Of a stretch of 64,000 nucleotides of DNA, positions 1-10,539 are shown in pieces; positions within the stretch are counted from its first letter, which is position 1; every line of letters starts with the position of its first letter. Source of the stretch: Brachycybe producta. Its lineage: Eukaryota; Arthropoda; Diplopoda; Playtdesmida; Andrognathidae. The stretch covers positions 501,001 to 565,000 of the forward strand of contig JAUPFP010000001.1 of the NCBI GenBank assembly GCA_036925085.1, written 5' to 3'. The notes below the pieces were generated by a model. That model ran no database searches. It saw only the letters and a list, made by a program, of their open reading frames with translations, and was not told where the DNA came from. The position numbers and the translations under genes are program-made.

Positions 1-2836
1 CTCCACTCCTGAGGACATGCCCAAACCACCGCAGCCTATTTTCCTGCATCTTTTCTACTATATTTGTTACCCCTACACTACCCCTAATAAAATCATTTCT
101 GATCCTATCCCTTCTGGTCACCCCACTCATAAACCTTAGCATTCTCATCTCAGCTACCTGCATTCTATCCTCATGCACCTTCTTGATTGCCCAACATTCT
201 GACCCATACAACATAGCTGGTCTGACTACTGTTCTATAAAACTTTCCCTTCAATTTTATAGGTAACTTCCTGTCACATAAAACCCCACTAGCCTGCCTCC
301 ACCTATGCCAACCTGCTTTTATCCGGTTTGTGATGTCTAAGTCTAAGCTCCCATCATCTTGCAGCACAGATCCTAAATATTTGAAGTCATGCACCTGCTG
401 CATTAAACTGTCCCCAAGTCTAATCCCCTCATTCAACTGTTCTTTCCCATCCCACTGGAATTTCATGTACTCCGTTTTTGCCCTACTTATTTTCAACCCC
501 TTTGATTCCAAGGCATTCCTAGTCTCCTCTAACCTTATCTCGAGTTCTAATTTGGATTCCCCAACTAAGACTATGTCATCTGCAAACAGCATACACCAGA
601 GGACCTCCTGCCTCACCCCTGCCAGTAACTCATCCAGGACCAAAATAAATAGATATGGACTAAGTGCTGAGCCCTGGTGCACACCCATCCTAACACGAAA
701 ACTGTCAGAGAACCCCCAGGCAGTCTTAACGCTTGTCCGTGCATCCCTATACATGTCCCTCACCATATCTATATAACTCTCACCCACCCCCTTCTTCTGT
801 AAGACCTCCCACAATAACGTCCGTGGTACTCTGTCATAGGCTTTCTCTAGATCTATAAATACCATGTGTAACTCTTTCTTGGCAGCCCGAAACTTCTCAA
901 TAACTTGCCTTATGGCAAAAATAGGGTGCATTGTGGATTTTCCTGGCATAAACCCAAACTGACTTCCCCCAATTGCAGTTTTACCCCGTAGTCGAGCTTC
1001 GATTACTCTCTCCCAAAGCTTCATCGTATGACTCATCAATTTAATACCTCTATAGTTCCCACATTCCTGAACGTCACCCTTCCCTTTGAAAATAGGCACT
1101 AACCAGCTGTCCCGCCATGCACCTGGCATTCTATCCCCCATAGCCAATCTATTGAATAACTTTGTGAGCCAGGAAATGGCAACATTACCCAAGACCTTCC
1201 ACACCTCTACTGGTATCCCATCTGGCCCTAAAGCCTTCCCTAGCTTCATTTTTCGCAATGCCTGAACAATTTCCTCAGCCCTAACCTGCTCCACTTCTTC
1301 TCTATCATTATTTCTTCCAGTGGAAGGCTCCTGCTCTACCCCCTCATTCATAAGCTTACTAAAATATTCCCCCCACCTGTTCCGTACTGGCTCCCTACCC
1401 CACAATACTTTGCCCCCATTATCCTTAACACTCACCACCTTTTCAATATCTCTGCCTTTATTCTCCCGAGCCCTAGCTATTCTATATACTGCCATTTCTC
1501 CTGCTCTGGTACCTAACTTGGCATACATGTCCGCATATTTCTTATGCTTTGCTAAGGCTACCTGCTGTTTGGCCTCTATCTTGGCACGCTTGTATTCTAT
1601 CTGGGCCTCCCTGCTTCCATCGTGCCACCAAGTCTTGAAAGCATCTTTCTTCTTTTTAACTGCCATCTGTACCTCCTCATCCCACCACCAAGTTTCTCTG
1701 TCTAATCGAGACCCCCCTACTCGTACTGTCCCTAGTACCTCGTTTCCACAATCACGGATCTGTTGTGCTACCCTTGTCCACAGCTCTCCTGCAGTGCCAT
1801 CTAAATCCCATGCTATCTTACCTGCCATTTTCTTAAACTCTTCCACCTTGTCTGGTAATGCCCACCACCTAATTGCTGTCTGTCCTCTATGTCTGACCAC
1901 CTGTTTTGCACCCCTAGGTTTTAGGTCTAACACTACTAGCCTATGTTGTCCCGCTAAGTTTTCACTCGGTATCACTTTACAATCCTTGCACTCGTTTCTA
2001 TCCTCACTCCGAATCATGAAGAGATCAATCTGGGATTCTCCTGCCCTGCTCTTAAAAGTAATCAAATGTTCCTCTCGCTTCTGGAATAGTGTGTTTGCTA
2101 AAATTAACTTATGTGCCACTGCTGCCTCCAGGATACTCTCCCCTTCTTTATTTCGCTCTCCATAGCCCCACCCACCATGTACCTCTTCATACCCTTCCCT
2201 ATTTCTACCTACATGTCCATTAAAGTCCCCACCAATTATGACCCGTTCCTTCCTACTCATGCCCAACATTAGGTCATCAAACTGTTCCCAGAATGCTAGC
2301 TTCCTGGCTGTATCTAATCCAACCTGGGGGCCATATGCACTAACTACATTTATAACAATGCCACCCCAAACTACCTTTACTACTAACAGCCTACTATTTA
2401 TCCGCCTAACCTCAACCACACTATGTCTGAGTTCCTGATCTAGGACAATTCCCACTCCATTTCTACCCTCCTCACTACTTGCATAAATTAATTTATACCC
2501 ATCCCCAATGTCCCTGGATTTATCCCCTTTCCATCTTGTCTCCTGCAGACATGCAACATTTACCCTCCTAGCCTTTAGCACACTAGATAACTCCCTAGTC
2601 TTCCCTGTCAAACTCCCTATATTCCAGGTGCCAAACCTAAGTTTAGTACCTCCACTTCTACCACTACTTCCAAGCCCTCCTTGTTGTTGGTGCTGGACTC
2701 GCTTCTTTAGCCCCACCCGTCCACTGTGGGGTAGCCCTTGCCAATTTGTCACAGCCACCGGGCGTTGCAGCTGCGCGTCGCTTATGGCGGGGGACGCCCT
2801 AGCCATATTCGGAATACTATTTCGAACCAACATCAT
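1..2836 (-). CDS. LINE ORF: APE endonuclease + reverse transcriptase (partial)
   Basis: The frame is open from a stop at 2951-2953 to the left edge without interruption, about 980 codons; I checked every triplet. The first Met is at 2836, followed by a second at 2833. In order, the protein has a basic leader, an APE-type endonuclease starting at TWNIGSLTGKTREL, the catalytic motifs QETRWKG and GGDFNGHVG, and the terminal GQHRLV (usually SDHRLV in this family). Next come a linker, GPDGIPVEVWK, NYRGIKL, FGFMPGKST, FIDLEKAYD, and the RT core FADD at 575-586. The C-terminal LRWFGHVLRSG lies at the very edge, so only a few dozen residues should be missing. It would nick target DNA and prime reverse transcription. 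The lack of stops suggests a young copy. Confidence 0.92.
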   Translation of the reverse strand, partial: MMLVRNSIPNMARASPAISDAQLQRPVAVTNWQGLPHSGRVGLKKRVQHQQQGGLGSSGRSGGTKLRFGTWNIGSLTGKTRELSSVLKARRVNVACLQETRWKGDKSRDIGDGYKLIYASSEEGRNGVGIVLDQELRHSVVEVRRINSRLLVVKVVWGGIVINVVSAYGPQVGLDTARKLAFWEQFDDLMLGMSRKERVIIGGDFNGHVGRNREGYEEVHGGWGYGERNKEGESILEAAVAHKLILANTLFQKREEHLITFKSRAGESQIDLFMIRSEDRNECKDCKVIPSENLAGQHRLVVLDLKPRGAKQVVRHRGQTAIRWWALPDKVEEFKKMAGKIAWDLDGTAGELWTRVAQQIRDCGNEVLGTVRVGGSRLDRETWWWDEEVQMAVKKKKDAFKTWWHDGSREAQIEYKRAKIEAKQQVALAKHKKYADMYAKLGTRAGEMAVYRIARARENKGRDIEKVVSVKDNGGKVLWGREPVRNRWGEYFSKLMNEGVEQEPSTGRNNDREEVEQVRAEEIVQALRKMKLGKALGPDGIPVEVWKVLGNVAISWLTKLFNRLAMGDRMPGAWRDSWLVPIFKGKGDVQECGNYRGIKLMSHTMKLWERVIEARLRGKTAIGGSQFGFMPGKSTMHPIFAIRQVIEKFRAAKKELHMVFIDLEKAYDRVPRTLLWEVLQKKGVGESYIDMVRDMYRDARTSVKTAWGFSDSFRVRMGVHQGSALSPYLFILVLDELLAGVRQEVLWCMLFADDIVLVGESKLELEIRLEETRNALESKGLKISRAKTEYMKFQWDGKEQLNEGIRLGDSLMQQVHDFKYLGSVLQDDGSLDLDITNRIKAGWHRWRQASGVLCDRKLPIKLKGKFYRTVVRPAMLYGSECWAIKKVHEDRMQVAEMRMLRFMSGVTRRDRIRNDFIRGSVGVTNIVEKMQENRLRWFGHVLRSG

Positions 2837-3047
2837 ATGTTTTGGCAAATCTTTACAACCGGCTGCCAACCTGACGTCGACCCTCCACTTTTGCACCCGG
2901 GCTGGGGGACCGGCAATGGCGTGGTTTGGTTTTGGTCTGCCCTGAGTATTTTATGCCCTCAGTACCCTCCATATCTGGCGGGCATTCCCCTATCCGCCAC
3001 CTGGGGAGGCACCCGATAGGGGACCAACTACCCCCACGGGGACATTG
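1..3047 (-). mobile_element. RTE-clade non-LTR retrotransposon (LINE), 3' end outside window
   Basis: The 5' leader starts near 3047 (the minus strand begins AATGTCCCCGTGGGGG) and the coding frame follows at 2836. The copy therefore keeps its 5' end, unlike most LINE copies, and is truncated only by the window edge. The leader of about 210 nt is short, as is usual in RTE elements. The protein is closest, from memory, to the RTE endonuclease-RT proteins of plants and invertebrates. No second ORF or LTR is visible, and the poly-A or microsatellite tail lies off the left side. Target-site duplications cannot be checked because the 3' junction is missing. Confidence 0.9.
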
Positions 3048-4030
3048 TATATTAATACAGAATGAAATAAATATTGCTAAGTCATAAATTCATAAATTAT
3101 TATTTCTTGCAAATTGCATGCGGAAGAAATAGATTCATATTTGTATTTGAATTCATATTTTTTTGTTGCTTCTCACTATGGGGAGTCCCCAATTGAAGTT
3201 GAAATAATTGGAACCCCCCCCCCCAAAAAAAACAGATTGCATCCTTAAAAATGGAGTCTAAAACTCGTTTTCTTTTACTTCGGACGGGAGGAAGTGAAGG
3301 GAAATTGATGGATTTCATAAGGAAAGCTTTAAGACCCACTGACCTAGGCCTACATTTCATTTTTCCATCATTTTAAGACTATGTAATTTACTATGCAATC
3401 TAAAAAGAAAGGGCTGATAAATCTCTATTCTAACTCTAAATAAAGTGGGGATTAATTCTACAAAATTAGGTGTCTCCAACAGATTATTTTATCAAAAAGT
3501 TAAATGATTTCACTTCCTCTTGTCACGAATTTCATTTTATAAAAAAAAAAGTAAATTAAGTTAATTTAATTTTATTGATAAAAGGAAAATGAATTGTGAT
3601 ATTTTTATTAATGAGGTTTAAATGCCTAAATATGGGGTTAGGCATTTTAATCTGAGAAAATAAAACAATAGAAAGAGTTTCAATTTAAAACATAAAAGTT
3701 CTTATTGATAATTTGCTTGTCACACAGCCATTTTTGAACAAAAAAAATCTATTTGATCTAATTTAGAAATTTCCTTGTTTAGACCATCAATTAAGGCGCG
3801 TGTTCTATAGAATTAAATGGCTGCCATATCATAAAGCCGCCAATAAGTTACATTGAAATTAAAAATTGCAAAAGAAGTTCCAAATGCAAAGTAAAAATCA
3901 CAATCTATGTTCATTTTAGAATGAGTTTTAATGTTCCTGAGTTTTAATATTAGGCCACGCCTCCCCATCACAAACACCTTTAATTTACCTGAGTATTTAT
4001 ACTCAGGTAAATTCCTATAGGACTATTCCT
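3048..4030. other. Non-coding AT-rich stretch
   Basis: Homopolymer-rich intergenic DNA between the LINE 5' end and the first secreted-protein gene. The only open frame, near 3100-3360 (-), is low-complexity with no recognisable domain. GAGTATTTATACTC near 3980-4005 is a small self-complementary stretch. No gene seen. Confidence 0.6.
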
Positions 4031-4035
4031 TTTTC

Positions 4036-4054
4036 ACCATATATATATATAATA
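4036..4054 (+). promoter_or_regulatory. Possible TATA box of the Gly/Tyr-rich gene
   Basis: CCATATATATATATAATAC lies about 190 bp before the proposed start codon at 4239. Position and sequence fit a TATA element with a 5' UTR of roughly 150 nt. Inferred only; such A/T runs are common in this DNA. Confidence 0.35.
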
Positions 4055-4238
4055 CTGTAATGTCTTCTTGTAGAATACATTTGACAATTTTCAAGAGTTT
4101 TGTGAATCTTCTTCTTCAATGTTTTATTTTTTAAGATTTCATCATTGAAATTTAAAAGTATCAATTCATAAACAGGATTCAACACATTTAAGTTTTAAAC
4201 TTTCTTGCTAAATTCATTTTCTTATTAACAAACACAAC

Positions 4239-5619
4239 ATGAATGTTCTGGTAAGTTTGATTTGATAACTTTATCATTTAACAAATTAGATAATTAATTA
4301 GTCAATTTTTAAAAAATTGTAATAATGTAATAATAATATTAGATTTTTTTTAAAAAAAAATATCTGTAATTTTTATAGTAATTTTTGCTACATTGTTTCT
4401 GATAAATATAAAATGAAAGCGTTCCCTAATATTTTTTTTTAATCAAAATTATGAAAACTTGGACCAACTTCCAATGTCCCATTACTGTTTTACCAAGTAG
4501 TAGGTTACTAATTAACCGAAAGCACTTTAGCAGCATTTAACAATTAATTAAATTATGCTAATATTTCTAATTTTTATGAACCTCACAAAAAATCATACAA
4601 GTGACTTAAAATAAATTAATTTTACAATCGACCCCCTTAACATGCAGCTTTCTTGCATAGCCACATTTTTGGAAAAAAAAATTTGTTTAAAAATAATTTT
4701 AACATTTTAACAACATTAAAAAATTAAATAAATTATGCTAATATTGATAAACTTCCCTAGAAATAATAAAAGTAATTATTTTAAAAAATACAACATAATT
4801 TTATAAGCGACCCCCTAAACAAGTAACTTTCTTGCATAGCACAGCTTTTGAAGAAAAAAAAATTGTTTAAATAATTTTAAAAATTGTATTTTAACATTAT
4901 TAATATTATTAATAATGCAAATACAAAGGAAAAAAATGAATAACTTAAAAAAAAATGTCACAATAAGAGAGGATTTTTATGCATGAAATATGAAGGTGCA
5001 AATAAAGTGGGTCACCATTTGCTTTTTAATTTTATGCATCTTGAATCTTACATTAAAAAAGACTACACAAAGAGGTCATTGCAATTTATTTTGCCATATT
5101 TTTGAGTGTCATTTTGTCCAATATGATTATATATTATTTTTTCTAATATTATAATTTGCACAATTAAAGGCAATTTCCATTGTGTCCATGTGTTTGATGG
5201 CACATCCTGTGATTTGTGAAGAGGACCTTACAGCTAAAGGAAGATCCCATGAAAATGGAGAATCCAGAGATGGATCCGGTTACGGCAGTAGTTCTTATGG
5301 ATACGGAAGTTACAACAATCATTACAACCAACCATATCCCATTAAGCATGTGGCTTTGGACCTGGGAATTCCATTGGTGGTTGGTGGCTTGGGTTTAGGT
5401 CTTGGAGTTGGAGCTCTTAAGGGACTTGTTTTGGGGGCCATTTTAGGCAAAAAGAAACACAGTTTGTTTCACAGTTTAAAACATAGTGGTGGTCACTACG
5501 GTGGTTATGGTGGTGGTGGTGGTCACTATGGTGGTTATGGTGGTCACTATGGTTCAGGTGGATATGGATCCCATTATGGTGGATATGGCAACAATTATGG
5601 TGGATACGGATATTACTGA
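4239..5619 (+). CDS. Secreted glycine/tyrosine-rich protein (2 exons)
   Basis: Exons are 4239-4250 and 5170-5619, giving 153 residues. Exon 1 is only ATG AAT GTT CTG followed by a consensus donor GTAAGT. The acceptor AATTAAAG at 5169 joins in phase 0 and restores a signal peptide, MNVLAISIVSMCLMAHPVIC, that neither exon has alone. The mature part starts acidic/polar (EEDLTAKG), passes a Tyr/Gly/Ser segment, then a hydrophobic Gly/Leu/Val stretch (about residues 60-90), and ends in GHYGGYGG-type repeats closing on Tyr-Tyr. This architecture is seen in cuticle, shell-matrix and adhesive proteins, so an extracellular structural role is inferred. No named family was recognised. AATAAA signals near 6013 and 6045 could end the transcript. 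Confidence 0.75.
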
Positions 5620-5925
5620 ACACATTCAAATCACATTTTTTGGTATAGTTTAAATTACACAAACAAAAACAATGTTTCAAATTTTGAAATGTTTTTGGAG
5701 ACAAAGAAAATCTCTCAGAAATATTGAAATTCGTACAATTTCACAGGACTTCATAAGTCACCAACTGTATGTCCACATCTAATTAAATCATAATTGTTCT
5801 AAGTCATTCAGTTTTTTTATATTATGAAAATGAGGTTAAAGGTCATTGTTTTAGTAAATTTTGTTTATTTTAAATCAAAATTAACTTTTAAAACAATTAA
5901 AGTTAAACCTTTAGTCCCATTTATT

Positions 5926-5926
<1 letters not shown>

Positions 5927-5957
<31 letters not shown>
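5927..5957 (+). repeat. (AAT)n microsatellite
   Basis: About ten uninterrupted AAT units in the presumed 3' UTR or flank of the Gly/Tyr-rich gene. Confidence 0.95.
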
Positions 5958-5959
<2 letters not shown>

Positions 5960-6426
5960 CAGTTAAGTTTCATTCATTTGGTGTAATTGTTGTAAATATT
6001 ATCAAGTTTGTAAATAAAAGTTTCAATTTTTACAATTATTGTTAAAAATAAATATCATTATTAATAAACTCATATTGTCTATTTTGTTACTTGTTGTTGC
6101 TTTTAATTTAAGATATTTTTCTTCAAAATATATAATTTCGATTATTGTTAACAGGAAGTGAAATTACAAATCTGGTATTAAAACAAGTTGATTTTAATCG
6201 AGAATTTAATGACTTAATGAAAGTTAAAAATAATCACACATTAGGACAATGACAGCAGAGTAAAAGTTTTTTCTTCTCATTTTATTTAATGACAATTAAA
6301 AGAAAAAACTACTTTGATAAAATAATAAAAAAATCCACTTTCAAAACCAATTAAAAAGTTGTTTATCAAAGAAAGTAAGCAAATCGATACAATTTAAATA
6401 AAATCGATTTTTTAAACTTGTTTTGT

Positions 6427-6439
6427 AATATATATAAAT
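6427..6439 (+). promoter_or_regulatory. Probable TATA box of the second secreted-protein gene
   Basis: TAATATATATAAATG lies about 60 bp upstream of the start codon at 6494. TCAGTTC near 6464, about 30 bp further on, fits an initiator. This spacing is typical of a TATA-driven promoter with a very short 5' UTR. Confidence 0.5.
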
Positions 6440-6493
6440 GAAGAAGACAATTATCAACTTTTTCAGTTCATTTAGTTTAGTTGCGACTTCATA

Positions 6494-7272
6494 ATGAAGG
6501 TAGAAAAAGTTTAATTTACATTATTTTCAAATTTTATCATTTCACTTTGTCACTTAAGGTGGTTTTAAACTCTGTTTAGATGCAAAATTAAGAGAAACTT
6601 GATTGAGTTTCAAAACCTAGAAGGGTCCCCGATCAACGACTTAAGACCCAGCTTTAAGCAGACATTCTAGTTTTCTAACACACTTTCAATTTTCTCATAA
6701 TTTTACTCCTGAAAGATTGCATAACCGGGTTGAACGTTTGCATTTTAAAACCACCTTAATTACTTAATTAGTATTGTCGGTTTTTTTTTCGTTTTTAGAA
6801 ATTTGAAGTCATTTTGACATTAGTGTTTTTGGAAATTACGAGGACACTGAGTGGTTCTGTTCCAATTGGACCATTGAACACAAGTCACACAACAATAAAA
6901 ACAAGAGAGACAAAGAGAGGAGGAGGAAGGTTCCAGTTGGGCCCAATTCGTCAACTCATGAATAGTATTGCTCTCAGTGAGTTTTATCGACTTCGAAGTT
7001 TAGAAATTCTGGGAACTCTGAAGGCAAATGCTGAAATAGTTGATGGAATGTCACCACCAGAGCCACCGCAACCACCACCGACTTCTTCGGGTACCAACCC
7101 CAGTTCGGATTTTATTCAGGATGCCGATGACTCTTCTCAACAAAAGAAACAAACAACCGCCAAAAAGTTATTCGAATTTCCAGTAAGAAACAACAAGTTT
7201 CATCAAATCTCTGAAAACTTAGCAAGGACCAATAAGAATTCTCGATATTTACAAGGACATATGGTGTTTTAA
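6494..7272 (+). CDS. Small secreted protein, possible peptide precursor (2 exons)
   Basis: Exons are 6494-6499 (ATG AAG) and 6799-7272, giving 159 residues. The donor GTAGAA and acceptor TTTTTCGTTTTTAG join in phase 0 to give a signal peptide beginning MKKFEVILTLVFLEI. A basic TKR site follows near residue 44. Next is a leucine-rich, probably helical stretch (GPIRQLMNSIALSEFYRLRS, then LEILGTLKANAEIVDG), a Pro-rich linker (PPEPPQPPPT), and a polar Lys/Gln tail. No cysteine pattern and no named family. The helix after the dibasic site faintly recalls CRF/DH44-type peptides (the ANxEI ending), but no amidation site follows it, so this is a guess. The 299-bp intron holds a complete MITE. An AATAAA at 7681 could be the poly-A signal. 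Confidence 0.65.
6554..6759. mobile_element. Palindromic MITE, complete short copy, inside an intron
   Basis: Bounded by TTAAGGTGGTTTTAAA and its inverse TTTAAAACCACCTTAA. Between them are the family hallmarks: a GCAAAATTAAGAGAAACTTG subterminal block, ACCTAGAAGGGT, and the mirrored CATTCTAGTTTTCTAACACA. TTAA at both ends could be the duplicated target (as for piggyBac-type elements) or part of the TIR. It fills most of the second secreted-protein gene's intron. Confidence 0.8.
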
Positions 7273-7299
7273 TGTTTCCAGTATTCAATTGGATTGGAT

Positions 7300-8080
7300 A
7301 AAAGTTTGCATAAAATGCATAATCAAGAGTTCAAACCCCTTTTTGATATATTATTCCATATATGAGTGTCATAAATGCATTAATAACGCACAAATTGCAT
7401 AATGTTTTAAAATTTGCAGAAACTCTCATTATTTTTTTTTAACAATTTAAAAAAACAAAGGGTTTCTTAAAGAAAATTGTTTTCTGGTAATTATTACAAT
7501 TCATAATTGCATCAGAAATTGAACTGTTTTATTTCCATAAAATGAACAATTTTATTATTGCATATTATTCAAAGTTTTGTTTCATTTTCCTTTTCTCATT
7601 CAAGTGATTCAAAAAATTATTTCAGAAACAGTTAATTAATATTTTTAAAAAATGCTTACTTAATTCTATGTCAAATTTACAATAAATTTAAGTTAGATAT
7701 CGATTTTTTTTTCCAATTACATGTAATTTAAATAAAAATCTGTATATTTTTGTATACTGTATTATAATAAATTATGACATAACTAGACATTGTGCTAAAC
7801 TAGAAATTCAGTAACATTTTATATAATGTGCCGAATGCCATAAACTAAAGTTCAATGTTTAAAAAAAACATGAATTTTTTTGGTAACTTAGCTGATTGTC
7901 GTTAGAATTCATTAAAGACATTAAAATATAACTGTGATCGACATTAAAGACTGAGAGACTAATCAATGATATTTCAATATTGATAAAATAATATATTAAA
8001 TAGTTATGCACACCAACACCAATAGGAGAGAAAGAAAGAAATACAAAGTCATTAATTATATTTTAATTAATGTCTTTATA
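7300..8080. other. Non-coding AT-rich stretch
   Basis: Intergenic DNA between two converging genes, with short A/T runs and no open frame of note. It must contain the 3' ends of the second secreted-protein gene and of the first SDR gene. No other gene seen. Confidence 0.6.
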
Positions 8081-8088
8081 TATTTGCA

Positions 8089-8997
8089 TTAAATTAATGA
8101 ATAATCATATGTCGACTTCCTGTAATCACGCCAAATCTGATTAAAAAATTGTGGAGCCATTCGGTGAAACATGATTGCATAATACCAAAATTTCGGATAA
8201 TACGCCTCGTAATCTCTCAGTGTGACGGCTTCGATAATACGTGTTGCCGTTTCCTCAACTTCACTATAAAGATAATCAAAGTCTTTACTATTATTCTTTA
8301 CAACAGTTTCAAATATTTTAACTGCCATTTCTGTTCTAATAAGACCTAATGGAAAAACAGTGACAGAAACATTCCCTCCAGATAGAATTAGCTCTTCTTG
8401 TATGACCGCAAAAAAGCCTTCGAGAGCAAACTTGGTAGATCCATAATATCCCTGTAAGGGACTGGCCACCTTTCCGGCCACCGACGATACGACTCCGATA
8501 TTTCCTCCAGACTCTCTCAGCATTCTATAACATTTCGAAACAATGTCCACAAATGCAAAGAAATTCACGTTCATATCATTCTCCAATGTGGTTAAATTCT
8601 TCTCAGTGTATTGCCAATGTTCAAAACTAAATACGGCATGGTTAAGAATGAGGTGGTCCAGTCCACCGAACCGCTTCTCCACCTGGTCCACCACTTTCTT
8701 GCGTTGTTCCGCTGAACCCATATCGGCCGCCACATATTCGACCTGCTTGGCACCCAATTGTTTGCACTTGGTGGCCACTCGCCGCAAGTGGCTTTCTCTT
8801 CGTGCCGTAATCAACACCGAGGCTCCCAATTTCGAATACCGATAAGCCAGTTCCTCGCCAATTCCAGATGAAGCTCCAGTGATTAGAACCCGCTTTCCAC
8901 GAACTGATTCCGGATCGAAACTTTCCCACGAAGTTAATATAAAGTAAAGTAACACAGAAATTAACGCAAAAAACAGAGCAAATTTGACGACAGTCAT
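8089..8997 (-). CDS. 11-beta-hydroxysteroid dehydrogenase-like SDR, paralogue A
   Basis: Single exon, 302 residues. An upstream in-frame Met at 9117 would add 40 unlikely residues ahead of a good membrane anchor, so the Met at 8997 is preferred. An N-terminal hydrophobic anchor (residues 5-22) is followed by the Rossmann fold. Key residues are TGASSGIG at 40-47 (cofactor binding), RR at 66-67 (suggesting NADP preference), LNHA with Asn119, the catalytic Ser in VVSSVAGK (Ser172), and Tyr185-Lys189 in YYGSTK. The region after Lys189 matches HSD11B1 best (FALEGFF, PLGLIRTEMA). Expected role: reduction or oxidation of a steroid, retinoid or other carbonyl at the ER membrane; the substrate is unknown. 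A paralogue lies 2 kb downstream on the same strand. Confidence 0.9.
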   Translation of the reverse strand: MTVVKFALFFALISVLLYFILTSWESFDPESVRGKRVLITGASSGIGEELAYRYSKLGASVLITARRESHLRRVATKCKQLGAKQVEYVAADMGSAEQRKKVVDQVEKRFGGLDHLILNHAVFSFEHWQYTEKNLTTLENDMNVNFFAFVDIVSKCYRMLRESGGNIGVVSSVAGKVASPLQGYYGSTKFALEGFFAVIQEELILSGGNVSVTVFPLGLIRTEMAVKIFETVVKNNSKDFDYLYSEVEETATRIIEAVTLRDYEAYYPKFWYYAIMFHRMAPQFFNQIWRDYRKSTYDYSLI

Positions 8998-9294
8998 TTT
9001 TGTTTCCTCAAAAACTGAAGTTATTTTATACTTCCTAATGATGATGATGATGATCAATCGAGGTCTGCAGCAGATGAAAATCTTCCCCTTATTTACATGC
9101 AGTTGAGCCACGCACAAAACAAAGTATGACTATTTGTGTCAATAGCATTGTAATTTCCTTTTTGTTAACAAACTTCAGATGTTTCAAATAAAAAACACAC
9201 ACTTTTACAGCAAACAAAAGCAAAAACAACAAGAAATTCACAATGTATTCAATACAAAAGAAAACCGTTTCGTCCTTCTTCTATAGGATTTTCC

Positions 9295-9480
9295 ATATTT
9301 TTAAAAAGTGCAAACAAAGCTTCTCGAACTCTAGTTTATTCTGTCTTATTGTTTGCAAAATGAAGAGAATCTTGAATGAGGTTTTAGAAACTAGAAAGAT
9401 AGCTCAATCACTTAAGGGCATATTTTCATGTTGGTATTTTTTTTAAATAAGTTTTTTATGTCAGTATATGTAAGAAACGG
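9295..9480. mobile_element. Palindromic MITE, left-half fragment
   Basis: Carries TTCTCGAACTCTAG, TTCTGTCTTATTG, GCAAAATGAAGAGAATCTTG, GGTTTTAGAAACTAGAAAG, the CAATCACTTAAGG block and TATTTTCATGTTG, in family order. The mirrored half is absent. Confidence 0.65.
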
Positions 9481-9494
9481 CAATTTGCGTCTGT

Positions 9495-9519
9495 GTATGT
9501 ATGTATGTCTGTATGTATG
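9495..9519 (+). repeat. (TATG)n microsatellite
   Basis: A short run of TATG units interrupted by TCTG. Confidence 0.8.
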
Positions 9520-10534
9520 GCGGTCTGTGCGTTATTTTTCCAGAAGTGACAGAAATATTTTGATGCAGTTGTTTGCATAATGTACATCGATATGTAAACG
9601 CAAACATCCTAAAAAATCAAATCAATCTACCGATTAGTTAATTAATTATAATTAATTTTCGATCAGTTTGATTTTTTAGTTATGGGTGATATAATTTGGG
9701 AACGGGAGGACCACCTAGACACATTTAAATAAATTCTAAATGAATCTACACATTCCAAGGATTCTAACTATTTATTTTCATAATTTTCTTTTTTTATTCT
9801 AAAATGTTTATTTCATCTGCAGTCCAGTCCAGTAAAAGTCGGGTTATTTAAAGGGGAAAAATAAGAGGAAAAGTGGGTGGACGATTGAGGTTTTATTGTT
9901 TACTATAATGTAGACTATGTTGACATATTAGGAGAATGTGATCTATGTTTGTGTTTGTAGGGGGGGGGGGGGAGAGTAGTAAGGACAACATACAATGCAC
10001 CACCCCCAAATAGTTATAAAAATAACCCCCCTTCTTTATATTATGAAAGAAATAATAGTGAATTTTATTAATCTAAATTCAAAACGAAAATATGAGAGCA
10101 CATTAGAATTTAATTTATAAATTAAAATTATTTTCATGCCAAGGGTTCCAAAAAATGAAATTTGCATCAGTCAGAAACAATCATTGAGGCCCTACACCTT
10201 CGGGAACGCTATAGTATTTTAGTGTATTTATTATACAATCGAACATGTGCAATAATCAATTTAATCCATAATAAAATGCATATATTTCAATATCTTAATT
10301 AGAAATTTGCATTTTAAGTTTGAAATTTTTTGGTGGGAAATTTCTTAAAATTATTTCTATTTGCATAAAATGAATAATTTTTTTTAAAAAAAAAACAGCG
10401 ATTTTCACATTATTGAATTTGTATTTTGCCATAACTATCATAATGTATGCCATAATTATGACCACAATAACATAATGCAACATACATCAATAGGGTTCAT
10501 TGAATCCCTTGTTTAATTTGTATTTATTATTTTG
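9520..10534. other. Non-coding stretch with G-run
   Basis: Intergenic DNA between the SDR A and SDR B genes. It contains a 12-G homopolymer at about 9961-9972 and A/T-rich sequence. No gene seen. Confidence 0.55.
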
Positions 10535-10539
10535 AAAGA

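Noticed and set aside
330-3019. Several long plus-strand open frames in the first 3 kb
   Set aside because: They are antisense to the continuous LINE endonuclease-RT frame on the minus strand.
6814-7272. Second secreted-protein gene as a single exon from an internal codon
   Set aside because: No ATG precedes the hydrophobic stretch in that exon; the two-codon first exon at 6494 gives a TATA-spaced start and a proper signal peptide.
8998-9117. Upstream in-frame Met for SDR paralogue A
   Set aside because: Would place 40 residues, including an Ile run from a repeat-like ATG/ATC stretch, before the membrane anchor; paralogues start right at the anchor.
9960-9972. Long G/C homopolymers (also 10887, 39281, 41760, 45222, 48969, 55551) as functional G-rich elements
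   Set aside because: Single runs without the spaced pattern of a quadruplex; scattered and probably neutral.
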